From the NCBI RefSeq assembly GCF_008932245.1, contig NZ_CP034909.1, forward strand, positions 3,280,001 through 3,344,000: DNA of 64,000 bases, read 5' to 3'. The position numbers were made by a program, and so were the translations under genes. Positions within the stretch are counted from its first letter, which is position 1; the number at the start of each line of letters is the position of its first letter. This DNA comes from Sinorhizobium alkalisoli (lineage in GTDB: Bacteria; Pseudomonadota; Alphaproteobacteria; Rhizobiales; Rhizobiaceae). Under the pieces are notes generated by a model. That model was not told where the DNA came from, ran no database searches, and was given only the letters and a program-made list of their open reading frames with translations. Positions 11,208 to 19,445 of this stretch are shown here, piece by piece.

Positions 11208-11236
11208 TTGTCTTTTGGAACGATCTAAATTACTCC
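11208..11236 (+). promoter_or_regulatory. DUF993 promoter with second LacI-type operator
   Basis: TTGGAACGATCTAA at 11215-11228 matches the operator in the opposing promoter at 13 of 14 core positions. It sits just after a possible -35 TTGTCT (11208-11213), with a weak -10 TACTCC (11231-11236) 17 bp on. The gene start follows 24 bp later. The shared operator links the DUF993 gene to the regulon of the divergent LacI protein. The operator is better supported than the -10. Confidence 0.65.
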
Positions 11237-11259
11237 TTCCGCAAACCTGAGGAGGATCA

Positions 11260-12438
11260 ATGCCGATGACCAGCCTGCTGCTGCCGAACCGGGACGGCTC
11301 GCTTGAAGAATACCGGCTGCGCGGAACGCCGATCGCCCGACCCGCGGCGGCACCAAGCTTCAGCCGCATCGCCTATGCGGCCGCCCATGTCGTCTCCGAT
11401 CCGCTCGCGGACGCCGATCCCTGGGGGCATCCGGCGATCGATTGGGAGGCGACCATGGCCTTCCGCCGTCACCTCTGGAGCCTCGGCTTCAAGATCGCCG
11501 AGGCGATGGATACCGCCCAGCGCGGCATGGGGCTTTCCTGGGCGGGCGCGCAGGAGCTGATCCGCCGTTCGCTTGCGGAGGCGCGCGGCGTCCCCGGCGC
11601 CGACCTTGCCTGCGGCGCCGGCACGGACCAGCTCTCCCCCGCGGAGGCGCGCTCCGTCGAGGACGTCATCGCGTCCTACGAGGAGCAGATCGGCTTCGTC
11701 GAGGCCGAGGGCGGGCGGGCGATCATGATGGCGAGCCGGGCGCTCGCCAGCGTCGCGCGCTCCGCAGACGACTACCGCCACGTCTACGGCCGCATCCTGT
11801 CCCAGGCGAGGGACAAGGTGGTGCTGCATTGGCTGGGCGACATGTTCGACCCGCAGCTCGAGGGCTATTGGGGCTCGACGAATTTCGAGGAGGCGCTGGA
11901 AACGGTGCTCTCCATCATTCGCGAGAACAGCGCCAAAGTCGAAGGAATCAAGATTTCGCTGCTCGACAATCGCAAGGAAGTAAAGCTTCGCAACGGCCTG
12001 CCGGAGGGCGTGCTCTGCTTCACCGGCGACGACTTCAATTATGCGGAACTGATCGAGGGTGACGGCGAGAAATGCAGCCACGCCCTGCTCGGCATCTTCG
12101 ACGCCGTCGCGCCCTCGGCCTCAAAGGCCCTTGCAGCGCTTGCGGCCGGCGATCTCGCGACCTTCCGCGGCGTGATCGCGCCGACCGTACCGTTGTCGCG
12201 CAAGATCTTCGAGGCGCCGACGCAATATTACAAGGCCGGCGTCGTGTTTCTGGCCTGGCTCAACGGCCACCAGCGCCATTTCACCATGCCGGCCGGCCTG
12301 CAATCCGCCCGCGGTGTGCTGCACTATGCGGATATCTTCCGCCTCGCCGACCAGGCCAACGTGCTCGACCAGCCAGAACTCGCGGTGGGGAGAATGCGCC
12401 ATCTGCTTGCGGTGCTGGGGGTGGAGCAGGGGGTATAG
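11260..12438 (+). CDS. DUF993 family protein (DapA-like TIM-barrel, putative aldolase)
   Basis: 392 residues, start backed by GAGGAGG seven bases upstream. I recognise the DUF993 family (annotated as dihydrodipicolinate-synthase-like) from segments such as WEATMAFRRHLWSLGFKIAEAMDTAQRGMG and the C-terminal GHQRHFTMPAGLQSAR. Lys231 lies in KVEGIKISLLDN, at the place where class I aldolases of the DapA/NanA family carry their Schiff-base lysine; this is my alignment by eye. The gene is divergent from the LacI regulator with a shared operator motif, so it likely cleaves or condenses a keto acid in the same catabolic route. The reaction is not established as far as I know. Confidence 0.85.
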   Translation: MPMTSLLLPNRDGSLEEYRLRGTPIARPAAAPSFSRIAYAAAHVVSDPLADADPWGHPAIDWEATMAFRRHLWSLGFKIAEAMDTAQRGMGLSWAGAQELIRRSLAEARGVPGADLACGAGTDQLSPAEARSVEDVIASYEEQIGFVEAEGGRAIMMASRALASVARSADDYRHVYGRILSQARDKVVLHWLGDMFDPQLEGYWGSTNFEEALETVLSIIRENSAKVEGIKISLLDNRKEVKLRNGLPEGVLCFTGDDFNYAELIEGDGEKCSHALLGIFDAVAPSASKALAALAAGDLATFRGVIAPTVPLSRKIFEAPTQYYKAGVVFLAWLNGHQRHFTMPAGLQSARGVLHYADIFRLADQANVLDQPELAVGRMRHLLAVLGVEQGV

Positions 12439-12683
12439 CGCGCGGGGGCCAGCGTATGGCCCTACACGCCGGCTCCTACAGTGGGATACACCCTCCCCAA
12501 TTCTTCCCCTCAGGTGGGAGGGGCTTGGAGTCCGCGGCGATCGCCTGCGATCCCCATTACCCTTAGCGTCTGTCGCAACAGGCGAGATTTGGGGAAACGG
12601 TGCCGCCGAAAGAGCCCTTCCCACCTGTGGGGGGCTGTGGGGAGGGGTTGGGGAGGGGCAAGCGTTTGGCGCGTCCCGCCTCT
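12439..12683. repeat. RIME-like G/C-rich mosaic repeat between convergent genes
   Basis: The gap between the convergent DUF993 and peptidase genes holds several short blocks of the cctcccac...gtgggagggg type (12497-12528 and 12616-12660). They resemble the elements at 3.46, 20.38 and 38.67 kb. A hairpin able to end transcription in both directions is possible, but no T-run follows. No reading frame in it looks real. Confidence 0.55.
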
Positions 12684-14756
12684 TCAGAGTACCGGCGCCG
12701 CCAGTCCCCTCTTCGCCAGCATCGCGTCCGGACTCGGCAGCTTGCCACGGAAGGCCTTGTAGGCATCTTCCGGGTCGATCGCGCCGCCGATGGAATAGAT
12801 GTGGGCCTTGAGTCTGGCCGCCATTTCCGGATCGAAGGGGTCGCCGGCTTCCTCGAAGGCGGCGAAGGCGTCGGCGTCGAGCACCTCCGACCACATGTAG
12901 GAATAGTAGCCGGCGGAATAGCCGTCGCCTGAAAAGACATGCAGGAAATGCGGGCTGCGATGGCGCATGACGATCGACGTCGGCATGCCGATCCTTTCGA
13001 GCGTCGCCGCCTCCAGCGCCAACGGGTCCGAGCCCGCCTCCGCCGTGTGATAGGCCATGTCCACGAGCGCCGACGAGGTGAATTCCACCGTCGCGAAGCC
13101 GGAATTGAAAGTCCGGGCGGCGAGTACTTTTTCGAGCAGCGCCTCGGGCATCGGCTCGCCGGTCCGGTAGTGCACGGCATAGGTTTTGAGGATGTCCGGC
13201 ACGGTCAGCCAGTGCTCATAGAGCTGCGACGGCAATTCGACGAAATCGCGCGAAACGCCGGTGCCGGACACGGACGGATAGGTGACGTTGGAGAGCATGC
13301 CGTGCAACGCGTGCCCGAACTCGTGGAACAGCGTGCGGGCGTCGTCGAGCGAAAGCAGCGCCGGCTTGCCGTCGGCGGGCTTCGCGAAATTGCAGACATT
13401 GTAGATGATCGGGATTTCGCCGGTCGTGCCGTTCTTGAGCCGAAGCTTGTGCTGCGACTGGAACGAGCTCATCCAGGCGCCGGATCGCTTGGAGGAGCGG
13501 GCGAAATAGTCGCCAAGGAACAGCGCAACCAGCTTGCCCTGGACATCGCGGATCTCGAAAACGCGGACATCCGGGTGATAGGCGGCGAGGCCCTTCTTCT
13601 CCGTGGCCGTGATACCGAACAGGCGATGAGCGACGGCGAAACAGGCGTCGATGATCTTCTCGAGTTGCAGATAGGGCTTCAGTTCGCTTTCCGAGAAGCT
13701 GAATGTCCGGGCCCTCAGCTTTTCGGCATAGTGCCGCCAATCCCAGGGCATGACCTCGTGGTTTCGTCCTTCGGCGGCGATGAGCTTCGCAAGCTCCGCC
13801 TCTTCCTCGCGGGCGCGTGCGGCCGCCTTCTCCCAGACCTGCATCAGGAGGCCGTTCACCGTCTCGGGCGTCTTCGCCATGGTGTCGTCCAGCTTCAACG
13901 CCGCGTAATTCTCGTAGCCGAGCAGCCTCGCCTTTTCCGCCCGGAGTGACAGCGTCTCGGCGATTATGGCGCGGTTATCGGTATCGCCGCCATTTTCGCC
14001 GCGGGCGATCCAGGCCTTGAACGCCTGCTCGCGCAGGTCACGATTGTCCGAGAAGGTCAGGAAAGGCTCGATGATCGAGCGCGACAACGTCACCGCATAT
14101 TTGCCGTCCTCTCCCCGGTCGCGCGCCGCCGCCGCCATGGCGTCCCGGAGGAAATCCGGCAGGCCCGCCAGTTCCTCCTCGCTCGCAAGCATCAGCGCCC
14201 ACAGCTTCTCGTCCCCGAGCACGTTCTGGCCGAACCTCGCTCCGAGTCCGGCAAGCCTCTCGTTGATTGCGGCAAGGCGCTCCTGATCGGGCCTGTCGAG
14301 CTTCGCCCCGGATTTGACGAAACCCTTCCAGTGGCGCTCGAGGACACGCGTCGCCTCGAGGTCGAGCCCCAGTTGCTCGCGCCTCTCCCAGAGCGCATCG
14401 ATGCGGGCGAAGAGCACGGGATTCGTGCCGATCTTCGAATAGTGCCGCGACATCTTCGGCGCGATTTCGCGCTCGAGCGCCTGGATCACGTCATTGGTGT
14501 GGGCGCCCGCCTTGTTCCAGAAGAGCGCCGAGACGCGCGAAAGTTCATCTCCGGCAATCTCCAGCGCGACGACGGTGTTCTCGAAGGTCGGCGGCTCCGG
14601 ATTGTTGGCGATTGCTTCGATCTCCGCCTCGTGGCTCGCGAGCGCCGCATCGAAAGCGGGTCCGAAATCCTCGTCCATGATCGCCTCGAACCGTGGCAGG
14701 CCCTCGTGTCCGGTCCAGTTCACGAGGGCGGGATTGAGCGAAGCGTTGGCGGCCAT
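12684..14756 (-). CDS. M3 family oligopeptidase (Dcp / PrlC-like)
   Basis: 690 residues. The zinc-binding signature HEFGHALHG begins at H478 (HExxH, third ligand Glu expected about 25 residues later in FVELPSQLYEHW). The N-terminal half is the helical cap typical of thimet/oligopeptidase A enzymes, which degrade short peptides in the cytoplasm. No signal peptide is visible. The ATG at 14756 has AAGGA seven bases upstream; a GTG five codons earlier lies before this site and is less likely. The gene is downstream of a LysE-type exporter gene (88 bp gap) and may share its transcript. Confidence 0.93.
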   Translation of the reverse strand: MAANASLNPALVNWTGHEGLPRFEAIMDEDFGPAFDAALASHEAEIEAIANNPEPPTFENTVVALEIAGDELSRVSALFWNKAGAHTNDVIQALEREIAPKMSRHYSKIGTNPVLFARIDALWERREQLGLDLEATRVLERHWKGFVKSGAKLDRPDQERLAAINERLAGLGARFGQNVLGDEKLWALMLASEEELAGLPDFLRDAMAAAARDRGEDGKYAVTLSRSIIEPFLTFSDNRDLREQAFKAWIARGENGGDTDNRAIIAETLSLRAEKARLLGYENYAALKLDDTMAKTPETVNGLLMQVWEKAAARAREEEAELAKLIAAEGRNHEVMPWDWRHYAEKLRARTFSFSESELKPYLQLEKIIDACFAVAHRLFGITATEKKGLAAYHPDVRVFEIRDVQGKLVALFLGDYFARSSKRSGAWMSSFQSQHKLRLKNGTTGEIPIIYNVCNFAKPADGKPALLSLDDARTLFHEFGHALHGMLSNVTYPSVSGTGVSRDFVELPSQLYEHWLTVPDILKTYAVHYRTGEPMPEALLEKVLAARTFNSGFATVEFTSSALVDMAYHTAEAGSDPLALEAATLERIGMPTSIVMRHRSPHFLHVFSGDGYSAGYYSYMWSEVLDADAFAAFEEAGDPFDPEMAARLKAHIYSIGGAIDPEDAYKAFRGKLPSPDAMLAKRGLAAPVL

Positions 14757-14844
14757 GAAGATTCCTTTCACATGCGGGACCGGTGCGCCTCGGCGCTCAG
14801 CCGGCCGGCTGAGATGCTTGAAGTGGTTGATGGACGCCTGGTCG

Positions 14845-15486
14845 TCAAGGCCTCCGCACGCCGAAAAGGCCGGGCGCCGCGTGCCAGACCGCCTGCGCCG
14901 CGAAGGCGATGAAGACGAGGCCGGAAAGCCGGACGATCGTGAGCTCGTGACGGCGGTAGAAGCGGCGCACGACCGAAGCGCCGATGATCGCGATCAGGAT
15001 TACATCGGCCAGGAGGAAGCCGATCAGCGACACGGCAAGCAGCATCGGCAGCGCATTGAATTCCAGCGCATTGGCGGATCCCGCGAGAAGCGCGGTGAAG
15101 GTCGCGAGCGCCACCGGATAGCCCTTGGGATTGGTGAGCCCGAAGACGAGCCCGCGCCTGAGCGGCCGCTCGACGGCCAGGAGCGCCCGGTCTTCGCCCG
15201 TCGGTTGGGCGTTGAGCGCGGTCCAGCCGATCCATGCGAGATAGGCTCCGCAGATGAGACCGAGGACGTCGAAGATCGTCGTGCCGATCGACCGGGCGCC
15301 GACGATGGCGACGAGCGCCATTGTCGACCAGAGAATGTCGCCGGCAAGGTGGCCGCCCATGAAGAGCGCGCCGGCCCTTCGGCCCTGGCCGGCGCCGATG
15401 CCGAGCAGCGCCAGGAAGGCGGGGCCGGGGATCAGCGTATAGGAAAGCGCTGCGAGAAAGGCACCAACAAGAAGCGTCTCGGACAT
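14845..15486 (-). CDS. LysE/RhtB family amino-acid or metabolite exporter
   Basis: 213 residues with about six hydrophobic segments. The N-terminus MSETLLVGAFLAALSYTLIPGPAFLALLGIG with the PGPAF turn, then GHLAGDILWSTMALVAIVGA and FGLTNPKGYPVALATFTAL, follow the LysE/RhtB pattern (GPN/PGP motif and NPK). It sits in the inner membrane and exports small amino acids or related compounds. The ATG at 15486 has GGGGAT upstream; a TTG seven codons earlier is an alternative. It is divergent from leuB. Confidence 0.9.
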   Translation of the reverse strand: MSETLLVGAFLAALSYTLIPGPAFLALLGIGAGQGRRAGALFMGGHLAGDILWSTMALVAIVGARSIGTTIFDVLGLICGAYLAWIGWTALNAQPTGEDRALLAVERPLRRGLVFGLTNPKGYPVALATFTALLAGSANALEFNALPMLLAVSLIGFLLADVILIAIIGASVVRRFYRRHELTIVRLSGLVFIAFAAQAVWHAAPGLFGVRRP

Positions 15487-15672
15487 TTCGGATATCCCCG
15501 TTCGCAATCATTCGAGCGGCGGCGCGCGATTTCGTCAAGCGGAAACGTCGGTTGGGGCAGGACCGACAGTCGACGGTGAGAAGGCGCGCACAAATCTTTC
15601 GCCGGCGCGATTTCCCTCGATACGAAGTTGCGCTAAGAACGCGGCCGAGTTCCCCCCCAAGAAGGACTATCC

Positions 15673-16785
15673 ATGACTGTGCGCAATCTCTTCCTTCTGC
15701 CCGGCGACGGCATCGGCCCGGAAGCCATGGCGGAAGTCCGCAAAATCATCGACTACATGAACGCCGAGCTCGGCACCGGCTTCGTGACGGACGAGGGCCT
15801 TGTGGGCGGCTCCGCCTATGACGCCCATGGCGCGGCGATCTCGGAAGGGGACATGGCGAAGGCGCTTGCCGCCGATGCCGTACTCTTCGGCGCCGTCGGC
15901 GGACCGAAATGGGATGCGGTTCCCTATGAGGTGCGGCCGGAAGCGGGCCTGCTGCGTCTGCGCAAGGATCTCGAGCTCTTCGCCAACCTGCGCCCCGCGA
16001 TCTGCTATCCCGCACTTGCCAGCGCATCCTCGCTGAAGCCGGAACTGGTCGAGGGCCTCGATATCCTCATCGTGCGCGAATTGACCGGCGGCGTCTATTT
16101 CGGCGAGCCGAAGGAGATCATCGACCTCGGCAACGGCCAGAAGCGCGGCATAGACACGCAGGTCTACGACACCTACGAGATCGAGCGCATTGCCGGCGTC
16201 GCCTTCGAGCTGGCGCGCACCCGCAAGAACCGCGTCTGCTCGATGGAAAAGCGCAACGTCATGAAGTCGGGCGTGCTCTGGAACCAGGTGGTCACCGAGA
16301 CACACAAGGCGAGATATCCGGACGTCGAACTCGAGCACATGCTGGCTGATGCCGGCGGCATGCAGCTCGTGCGCCAGCCGAAGCAGTTCGATGTGATCGT
16401 CACCGACAACCTGTTCGGCGACATGCTGTCCGACGTCGCCGCCATGCTCACCGGTTCGCTCGGCATGCTGCCGTCGGCCTCGCTCGGCGCACCGGATGCC
16501 AAGACCGGCAAGCGCAAGGCGCTCTACGAGCCGGTGCACGGCTCGGCACCCGACATCGCCGGCAAGGGCATCGCCAACCCGATCGCCATGATCGCCTCCT
16601 TCGCCATGTGCCTGCGCTATTCCTTCAACCTCGTGAAGGAAGCCGACAACCTGGAAAAAGCGATTGCCAAGGTGCTAGACAAGGGCATCCGCACCGGCGA
16701 CATCATGGCGGAAGGCTGCCGCAAGGTCGGCACCACCGAGATGGGCGATGCGATCCTGGCCGAATTCAGGGCGCTTGCGGCCTGA
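15673..16785 (+). CDS. leuB: 3-isopropylmalate dehydrogenase
   Basis: 370 residues. It oxidatively decarboxylates 3-isopropylmalate to 2-oxoisocaproate in leucine synthesis, using NAD and Mg2+ or Mn2+. Motifs include [15 protein letters not shown] at the N-terminus, [22 protein letters not shown] (substrate Arg residues), [13 protein letters not shown], the metal-binding [28 protein letters not shown], and [19 protein letters not shown]. An AAGGA site precedes the ATG. It stands alone here, away from leuA and leuCD, as is usual in rhizobia, and is followed by a clear terminator-like hairpin. Confidence 0.97.
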   Translation: MTVRNLFLLPGDGIGPEAMAEVRKIIDYMNAELGTGFVTDEGLVGGSAYDAHGAAISEGDMAKALAADAVLFGAVGGPKWDAVPYEVRPEAGLLRLRKDLELFANLRPAICYPALASASSLKPELVEGLDILIVRELTGGVYFGEPKEIIDLGNGQKRGIDTQVYDTYEIERIAGVAFELARTRKNRVCSMEKRNVMKSGVLWNQVVTETHKARYPDVELEHMLADAGGMQLVRQPKQFDVIVTDNLFGDMLSDVAAMLTGSLGMLPSASLGAPDAKTGKRKALYEPVHGSAPDIAGKGIANPIAMIASFAMCLRYSFNLVKEADNLEKAIAKVLDKGIRTGDIMAEGCRKVGTTEMGDAILAEFRALAA

Positions 16786-16816
16786 ATTCGGAGAGAACGG
16801 CCCGAAGCCACTTCAA

Positions 16817-16850
16817 CACCTCCGGTTTCGCCGGAGGTGTCTTGCATTCT
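16817..16850 (+). terminator. Terminator-like hairpin after leuB
   Basis: CACCTCCGG and CCGGAGGTG (16817-16825 and 16831-16839) form a 9-bp stem with loop TTTCG, followed by TCTTGCATTCTTT. It stands 31 bp after the leuB stop. The T-rich tail is interrupted, but the structure fits an intrinsic terminator. Confidence 0.75.
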
Positions 16851-16851
16851 T

Positions 16852-16912
16852 TAGCGCCGCACGTCTTCTCAAATGCACTCAGAGGCGCAAAGGCGCTGTA
16901 GCACTTTGAAAT
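16852..16912. repeat. Mosaic palindromic repeat, CGCG/CGCTGT family copy
   Basis: The stretch agcgccgcacgtcttctc...gaggcgcaaaggcgctgtagcactttgaa shares its right end (gcgctgtarcactttgaa) and a GCGC/GTCT core with the better-preserved copy at 20438-20472. It lies between leuB and the PAP2 gene. It is an intergenic repeat with no coding potential. Confidence 0.55.
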
Positions 16913-16980
16913 TGCGACAGGTTCCTTGATTTCGCCCTCTCCGCTTCCAAATCCATGGCAGCGAACGGAGAAGGAGTGAC

Positions 16981-17685
16981 ATGAGGCAACCGCTTTCCTC
17001 GACCGTCTGGATCCTGCTGACCACAATCGTTCTCATACTGGCGCTGGTACCCTTCGACGCGTATCTGTCCGAATGGGCAAAGGGCCTGCCGGAAGAAATC
17101 GTCGACTTCAACCGAATGATTACCGATTTCGGCACATTCGCCTGGATGGTTTACGCGTCCGCTCTCCTCTTTCTCGTCGCTTTCATCGCCAACAGCACCG
17201 CTAAGCGCGAGACGGTACGGCAGCAAGCGCGAACGGCGCGCAGCCTTTCCGCCTATTTCTTCCTGACGATCGGCACCGCCAGCGTTCTGGTTCACGGGCT
17301 GAAGTTTCTGATCGGCCGCGCCCGCCCGGAGCTTTTGCAAGACTATGGCGCCTACAGTCTGACACCTTTCGCCGGTGAGCGGGTGTTCGAGAGTTTCCCC
17401 TCCGGCCACTCGACCGCGGCCGGTGCCCTGTTCGGTGCCTTTGCGATGCTGATGCCGCGGTTCCGGCCGCTATTCTTCGTCTTCGCCGTGACGATCGGCG
17501 CCTCGCGCGTGATCGTCGGCGCCCACTACCCGAGCGATGTGGCCGCCGGCCTGCTGCTCGGTCTTTGGACAGCGGTGATGTTTGCCTTCCTCTTTGCTCG
17601 GCAGGGATGGCATTTCCGAAGGGGAGCCAATGGCTGGCCGGTGTCAGGGCCCGCGCAAACCGCTGCGCGGGACGAGCCGCAATAA
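16981..17685 (+). CDS. PAP2 family membrane phosphatase
   Basis: 234 residues with about five hydrophobic segments. The three phosphatase motifs are complete: KFLIGRARP (K108 to P116), PSGH (140-143) with the catalytic His, and SRVIVGAHYPSD (175-186). Such enzymes dephosphorylate lipids or polyprenyl pyrophosphate at the periplasmic face of the inner membrane. GGAGAAGGAG stands just before the ATG. The last 25 residues are polar. A GC-rich inverted repeat follows the stop. The natural substrate (phosphatidate, undecaprenyl-PP or lipid A precursors) cannot be told from sequence. Confidence 0.9.
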   Translation: MRQPLSSTVWILLTTIVLILALVPFDAYLSEWAKGLPEEIVDFNRMITDFGTFAWMVYASALLFLVAFIANSTAKRETVRQQARTARSLSAYFFLTIGTASVLVHGLKFLIGRARPELLQDYGAYSLTPFAGERVFESFPSGHSTAAGALFGAFAMLMPRFRPLFFVFAVTIGASRVIVGAHYPSDVAAGLLLGLWTAVMFAFLFARQGWHFRRGANGWPVSGPAQTAARDEPQ

Positions 17686-17689
17686 AACG

Positions 17690-17711
17690 CCGGCGCGGCA
17701 GGCCGCGCCGG
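17690..17711 (+). terminator. GC-rich hairpin after PAP2 gene
   Basis: CCGGCGCGGC and GCCGCGCCGG form a 10-bp inverted repeat with only two bases between the arms, a few bases after the stop. There is no T-run, so termination is uncertain; it may instead stabilise the mRNA end. Confidence 0.45.
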
Positions 17712-17900
17712 AAGTGGGAGAGTCTCTTACAAAGCCGCACGTCCGGTAAGACGCACGAGGCGGCAGTCTCGGACGAAGAGGATGCCAGAAGCGCGTCCAG
17801 CAAGGCAGGGATGCTTTCGTCCTATGACTTTCGTTTCGTCGAAAAGGGACGCGCGGGTTTTGGCATCGGCTCCGAGAATTGATGCCGGCTTGTCTGCGGC

Positions 17901-17928
17901 TTGACTCTTGCCGAAAAGCCGGTATGAG
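17901..17928 (+). promoter_or_regulatory. Candidate promoter of the asd leader transcript
   Basis: TTGACT (17901-17906, preceded by C as in alphaproteobacterial CTTGAC boxes) and TATGAG (17923-17928) are 16 bp apart. Transcription would start near 17935, only about 17 bases before the leader ORF, a layout seen in attenuator-controlled amino-acid genes. Confidence 0.6.
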
Positions 17929-17951
17929 CAGCGGCGAACGAGGAAACCGCC

Positions 17952-18071
17952 ATGGGACCGATTCTTGCGTCCATCGCTCAGCCGATCCTGCCGGCCCCTG
18001 CCGCCGGGCGGATTCGCCTTTTCTCGCTCGCTAGCAAAACAACGGCCAAAACGACGACGAAAACCGTCTGA
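17952..18071 (+). CDS. Putative attenuator leader peptide upstream of asd (Thr/Lys-rich)
   Basis: A 39-codon ORF with its own GAGGAAA site seven bases before the ATG. It is ordinary up to residue 28 and then ends KTTAKTTTKTV: six Thr and three Lys in the last eleven residues. Asd makes aspartate semialdehyde, the branch compound for Thr, Lys, Met and Ile, so a ribosome slowing at Thr or Lys codons would report on the end products. The layout (promoter, short 5' leader, short ORF with regulatory codons, GC-rich hairpins, then the gene 113 bases on) resembles thrL-type leaders. I know of no described asd leader in rhizobia. The ORF is seen directly; the regulatory role is inferred. Confidence 0.6.
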   Translation: MGPILASIAQPILPAPAAGRIRLFSLASKTTAKTTTKTV

Positions 18072-18086
18072 CGTCTCTGGCCCTCC

Positions 18087-18177
18087 GCTCTCTCCCCGGT
18101 AAGGCCGGGGACAGGAACCTCGCGGGCGAAAACCGCGCGGCTCCCCTCCACCCAACGAGGAGAGACAGAAAGAGAGC
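18087..18177 (+). promoter_or_regulatory. Structured 5' leader of asd with hairpins and anti-Shine-Dalgarno segment
   Basis: Between the leader ORF and asd lie two hairpins: CCCCGG-taagg-CCGGGG (18094-18110) and CGCGG-gcgaaaa-CCGCG (18121-18137). In addition GCTCTCT (18087-18093) is exactly complementary to AGAGAGC (18171-18177), the likely ribosome-binding site of asd. TCTCTCC (18089-18095) can also pair with GGAGAGA (18159-18165). These pairings compete with the first hairpin, which would allow switching. No T-run follows either hairpin, so control of translation or Rho access is more likely than intrinsic termination. Confidence 0.45.
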
Positions 18178-18184
18178 TTTGATC

Positions 18185-19219
18185 ATGGGTTTCAAGATTG
18201 CAGTCGCAGGCGCCACCGGCAATGTCGGCCGGGAGATGCTGAATATCCTTTCAGAACGTGGGTTTCCTGCAGACGAGGTTGTGGCGCTCGCCTCCTCGCG
18301 TTCCGTCGGCACCGAGGTCTCCTACGGCGACAAGACGCTGAAGGTCTCCAATCTCGAAACCTATGATTTCTCCAATACGGACATCTGCCTGATGTCGGCC
18401 GGCGGTGCGGTTTCGCTGAAATATTCGCCGAAGATCGGTCAGCAGGGATGCGTCGTGATCGACAACTCCTCTGCCTGGCGCTACGACGCCGAGGTGCCGC
18501 TGATCGTGCCCGAGGTCAATCCGGATGCGATCTCCGGCTTCACCAAGAAGAACATCATCGCCAACCCGAATTGCTCGACGGCCCAGCTCGTCGTCGCGCT
18601 GAAGCCGCTGCACGAGCGCGCCACGATCAAGCGCGTGGTCGTCTCCACCTATCAGTCGGTGTCCGGTGCCGGCAAGGACGGCATGGACGAACTCTTCAAC
18701 CAGACGCGTGCCGTCTTCGTGGCCGACCCGATCGAGAGCAAGAAATTCACCAAGCGAATCGCCTTCAACGTCATTCCGCATATCGACGTGTTCATGGAGG
18801 ACGGCTACACCAAGGAAGAGTGGAAGGTGCTCGCCGAAACCAAGAAGATGCTTGACCCGAAGATCAAGCTGACCTGCACCGCCGTGCGCGTTCCGGTTTT
18901 CATCGGCCATTCGGAATCGGTCAATATCGAGTTCGAAAAGGAAATCACCGCCGACGAGGCACGCGAAATCCTGCGCGAGGCACCGGGTTGCCTGGTCGTC
19001 GACAAGCGCGAGAACGGCGGCTACGTGACGCCCTATGAATGCGCCGGCGAAGACGCGACCTACATCTCGCGCATCCGCGAAGACGCAACCGTCGAGAACG
19101 GCCTCAATCTGTGGGTCGTCTCCGACAACCTCCGCAAGGGTGCGGCACTCAATGCCGTCCAGATCGCCGAGCTTTTGGTTAACCGCGGCCTGATCAAGCC
19201 GCGCAGCCAAGCCGCCTGA
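18185..19219 (+). CDS. asd: Aspartate-semialdehyde dehydrogenase
   Basis: 344 residues. It reduces aspartyl phosphate to aspartate semialdehyde with NADPH, at the entry to lysine/DAP, threonine, methionine and isoleucine synthesis. The NADP-binding GATGNVG is at residues 9-15, the catalytic Cys is C130 in NPNCSTAQL, and the downstream substrate segment VRVPVFIGHSESVNIEF is conserved. The ATG at 18185 is preferred to a TTG two codons earlier; AGAGAG lies about eight bases upstream. A short Thr/Lys-rich ORF precedes it. DAP is needed for peptidoglycan, so the gene is expected to be essential. Confidence 0.97.
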   Translation: MGFKIAVAGATGNVGREMLNILSERGFPADEVVALASSRSVGTEVSYGDKTLKVSNLETYDFSNTDICLMSAGGAVSLKYSPKIGQQGCVVIDNSSAWRYDAEVPLIVPEVNPDAISGFTKKNIIANPNCSTAQLVVALKPLHERATIKRVVVSTYQSVSGAGKDGMDELFNQTRAVFVADPIESKKFTKRIAFNVIPHIDVFMEDGYTKEEWKVLAETKKMLDPKIKLTCTAVRVPVFIGHSESVNIEFEKEITADEAREILREAPGCLVVDKRENGGYVTPYECAGEDATYISRIREDATVENGLNLWVVSDNLRKGAALNAVQIAELLVNRGLIKPRSQAA

Positions 19220-19324
19220 GGCGGCGAGCGGTTGGCCGCCGGTTCGTCACGGTCCGGGCGCGCGCGAAGCGGCGGAGCGGGAAAAGAACGGCGGCTCTCC
19301 TCTCGCTCCGCCTTTCCACTGCAT

Positions 19325-19380
19325 GTTTCCTTAAATCGACCTCGATTGGAGGGCAAGGAACGCAGCGGGGCAATGGCGGC
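19325..19380. repeat. Decayed mosaic repeat fragment
   Basis: ccttaaatcgacctcgattggaggg resembles the left half of the compound palindrome at 22198-22231 (cgacctcgattaaaggacat). It lies in the asd to transglycosylase gap and appears to be an eroded copy of that intergenic repeat. Confidence 0.35.
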
Positions 19381-19429
19381 CTTTGAGTGTCTGACGGGAC
19401 GCGCGACGCCAAAGAACTGCGCCGGCCAT

Positions 19430-19445
19430 GGATTCACGTGAAACC
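19430..19445. promoter_or_regulatory. parS-like site within a 26-bp palindrome
   Basis: GGATTCACGTGAAACC matches the bacterial parS consensus TGTTTCACGTGAAACA at 12 of 16 positions and has the complete TTCACGTGAA core. It is flanked symmetrically by CCATGG on both sides (19426-19431 and 19444-19449), making a palindrome from 19425 to 19450 with one mismatched pair. It is the outermost site of the cluster, about 27 kb from parAB. Confidence 0.6.

Noticed and set aside
14768..15538. 256-codon minus-strand frame overlapping the LysE gene
   Set aside because: Alternative frame of LysE; the hydrophobic pattern and motifs exist only in the other frame.
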